Origin: Nemopilema nomurai
Taxonomy: Eukaryota; Cnidaria; Scyphozoa; Rhizostomeae; Rhizostomatidae
NCBI GenBank assembly: GCA_003864495.1
Contig: ML133423.1
Coordinates: 293,575 to 357,574, forward strand
Length of the DNA: 64,000 bases
Direction: 5' to 3'
Shown here: positions 63,911 to 64,000 of the stretch, piece after piece
Layout of the letters: each line of letters opens with the position of its first letter
How positions within the stretch are numbered: the stretch's first letter is position 1
The notes under the pieces: generated by a model
Told to the model about the DNA's origin: nothing
Seen by the model: only the letters and a program-made list of their open reading frames with translations
The model's database searches: none
Program-made: the position numbers and the translations under genes

Positions 63911-64000
63911 CTTGAAAAGAATAAAAGGTAAAAACAAATGTTATTGATTGGTATAACATTGTTGTTAACATTCAAGCCTTTAGAATCTAATTAATCCAGG

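Larger units (their letters stand above)
51404..64000. repeat. Tandem 13.2-kb unit, copy 2 (incomplete at window edge)
   Basis: Direct repeat of the segment starting at 38180, with the same gene order and the same order of variants in the 222-bp array. The window ends about 600 bases before the unit would be complete, so whether a third copy follows cannot be seen. Confidence 0.95.

Noticed and set aside
38180..64000. Two diverged haplotypes simply concatenated
   Set aside because: The seam lies within an LRRC41 intron and restores a complete gene, and HACD3 is found on both sides. End-to-end joining of two haplotigs of a single-copy locus would not give this, although a graph loop still could.

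Overview
This is a stretch of animal nuclear DNA: AT-rich, with genes split by many short introns carrying GT..AG borders. The proteins are metazoan: an integral nuclear-pore protein of the NUP210/gp210 family in about 39 exons, a perforin-2/MPEG1-type MACPF protein, an LRRC41-like Elongin-box LRR protein, a HACD3-like acyl-CoA dehydratase and an F-box/LRR protein. The lineage cannot be fixed from the sequence. A non-vertebrate animal, perhaps a cnidarian, fits the compact introns, the (TCAA)n and poly-G tracts and the gene set, but this is a weak inference.

Layout. 1-0.6 kb: last exon of a LamG-fold gene (+). 2.3-25.9 kb: the complete NUP210 gene (-), whose introns hold a 60-bp minisatellite, a MITE-like element, two copies of a tRNA-derived SINE with target-site duplications, a 99-bp tandem duplication that copies a splice acceptor, and several simple repeats. 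26.4-26.9 kb: a foldback element. 29.3-32.4 kb: MPEG1 (+), two exons with a 16-bp minisatellite in the intron. 34.2-38.2 kb: a zinc-ribbon/F-box/LRR gene (+), cut off inside an exon by a single N at 38179.

From 38180 to the end the window is two copies of one 13.22-kb unit in direct tandem (second copy incomplete). Each unit carries, left to right, the 5' exons of LRRC41 (-), a 222-bp tandem array that reads as an Asp/Thr-rich protein on the minus strand, a HACD3-like gene (+), and the 3' exons of LRRC41 (-). One complete LRRC41 gene spans the seam between the copies (55393 to 50442); one truncated 5' part and one 3' exon flank it. I found only nine differences between the copies, all single-base indels and mostly in homopolymers. 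This looks like sequencing or assembly error on an otherwise identical sequence, so either the duplication is extremely recent or the assembler has walked a loop.

The genes do not form an obvious pathway. The points most worth a second look are the tandem unit and its repeat array, the SINE that duplicated a splice donor in NUP210, and the MPEG1 intron minisatellite.
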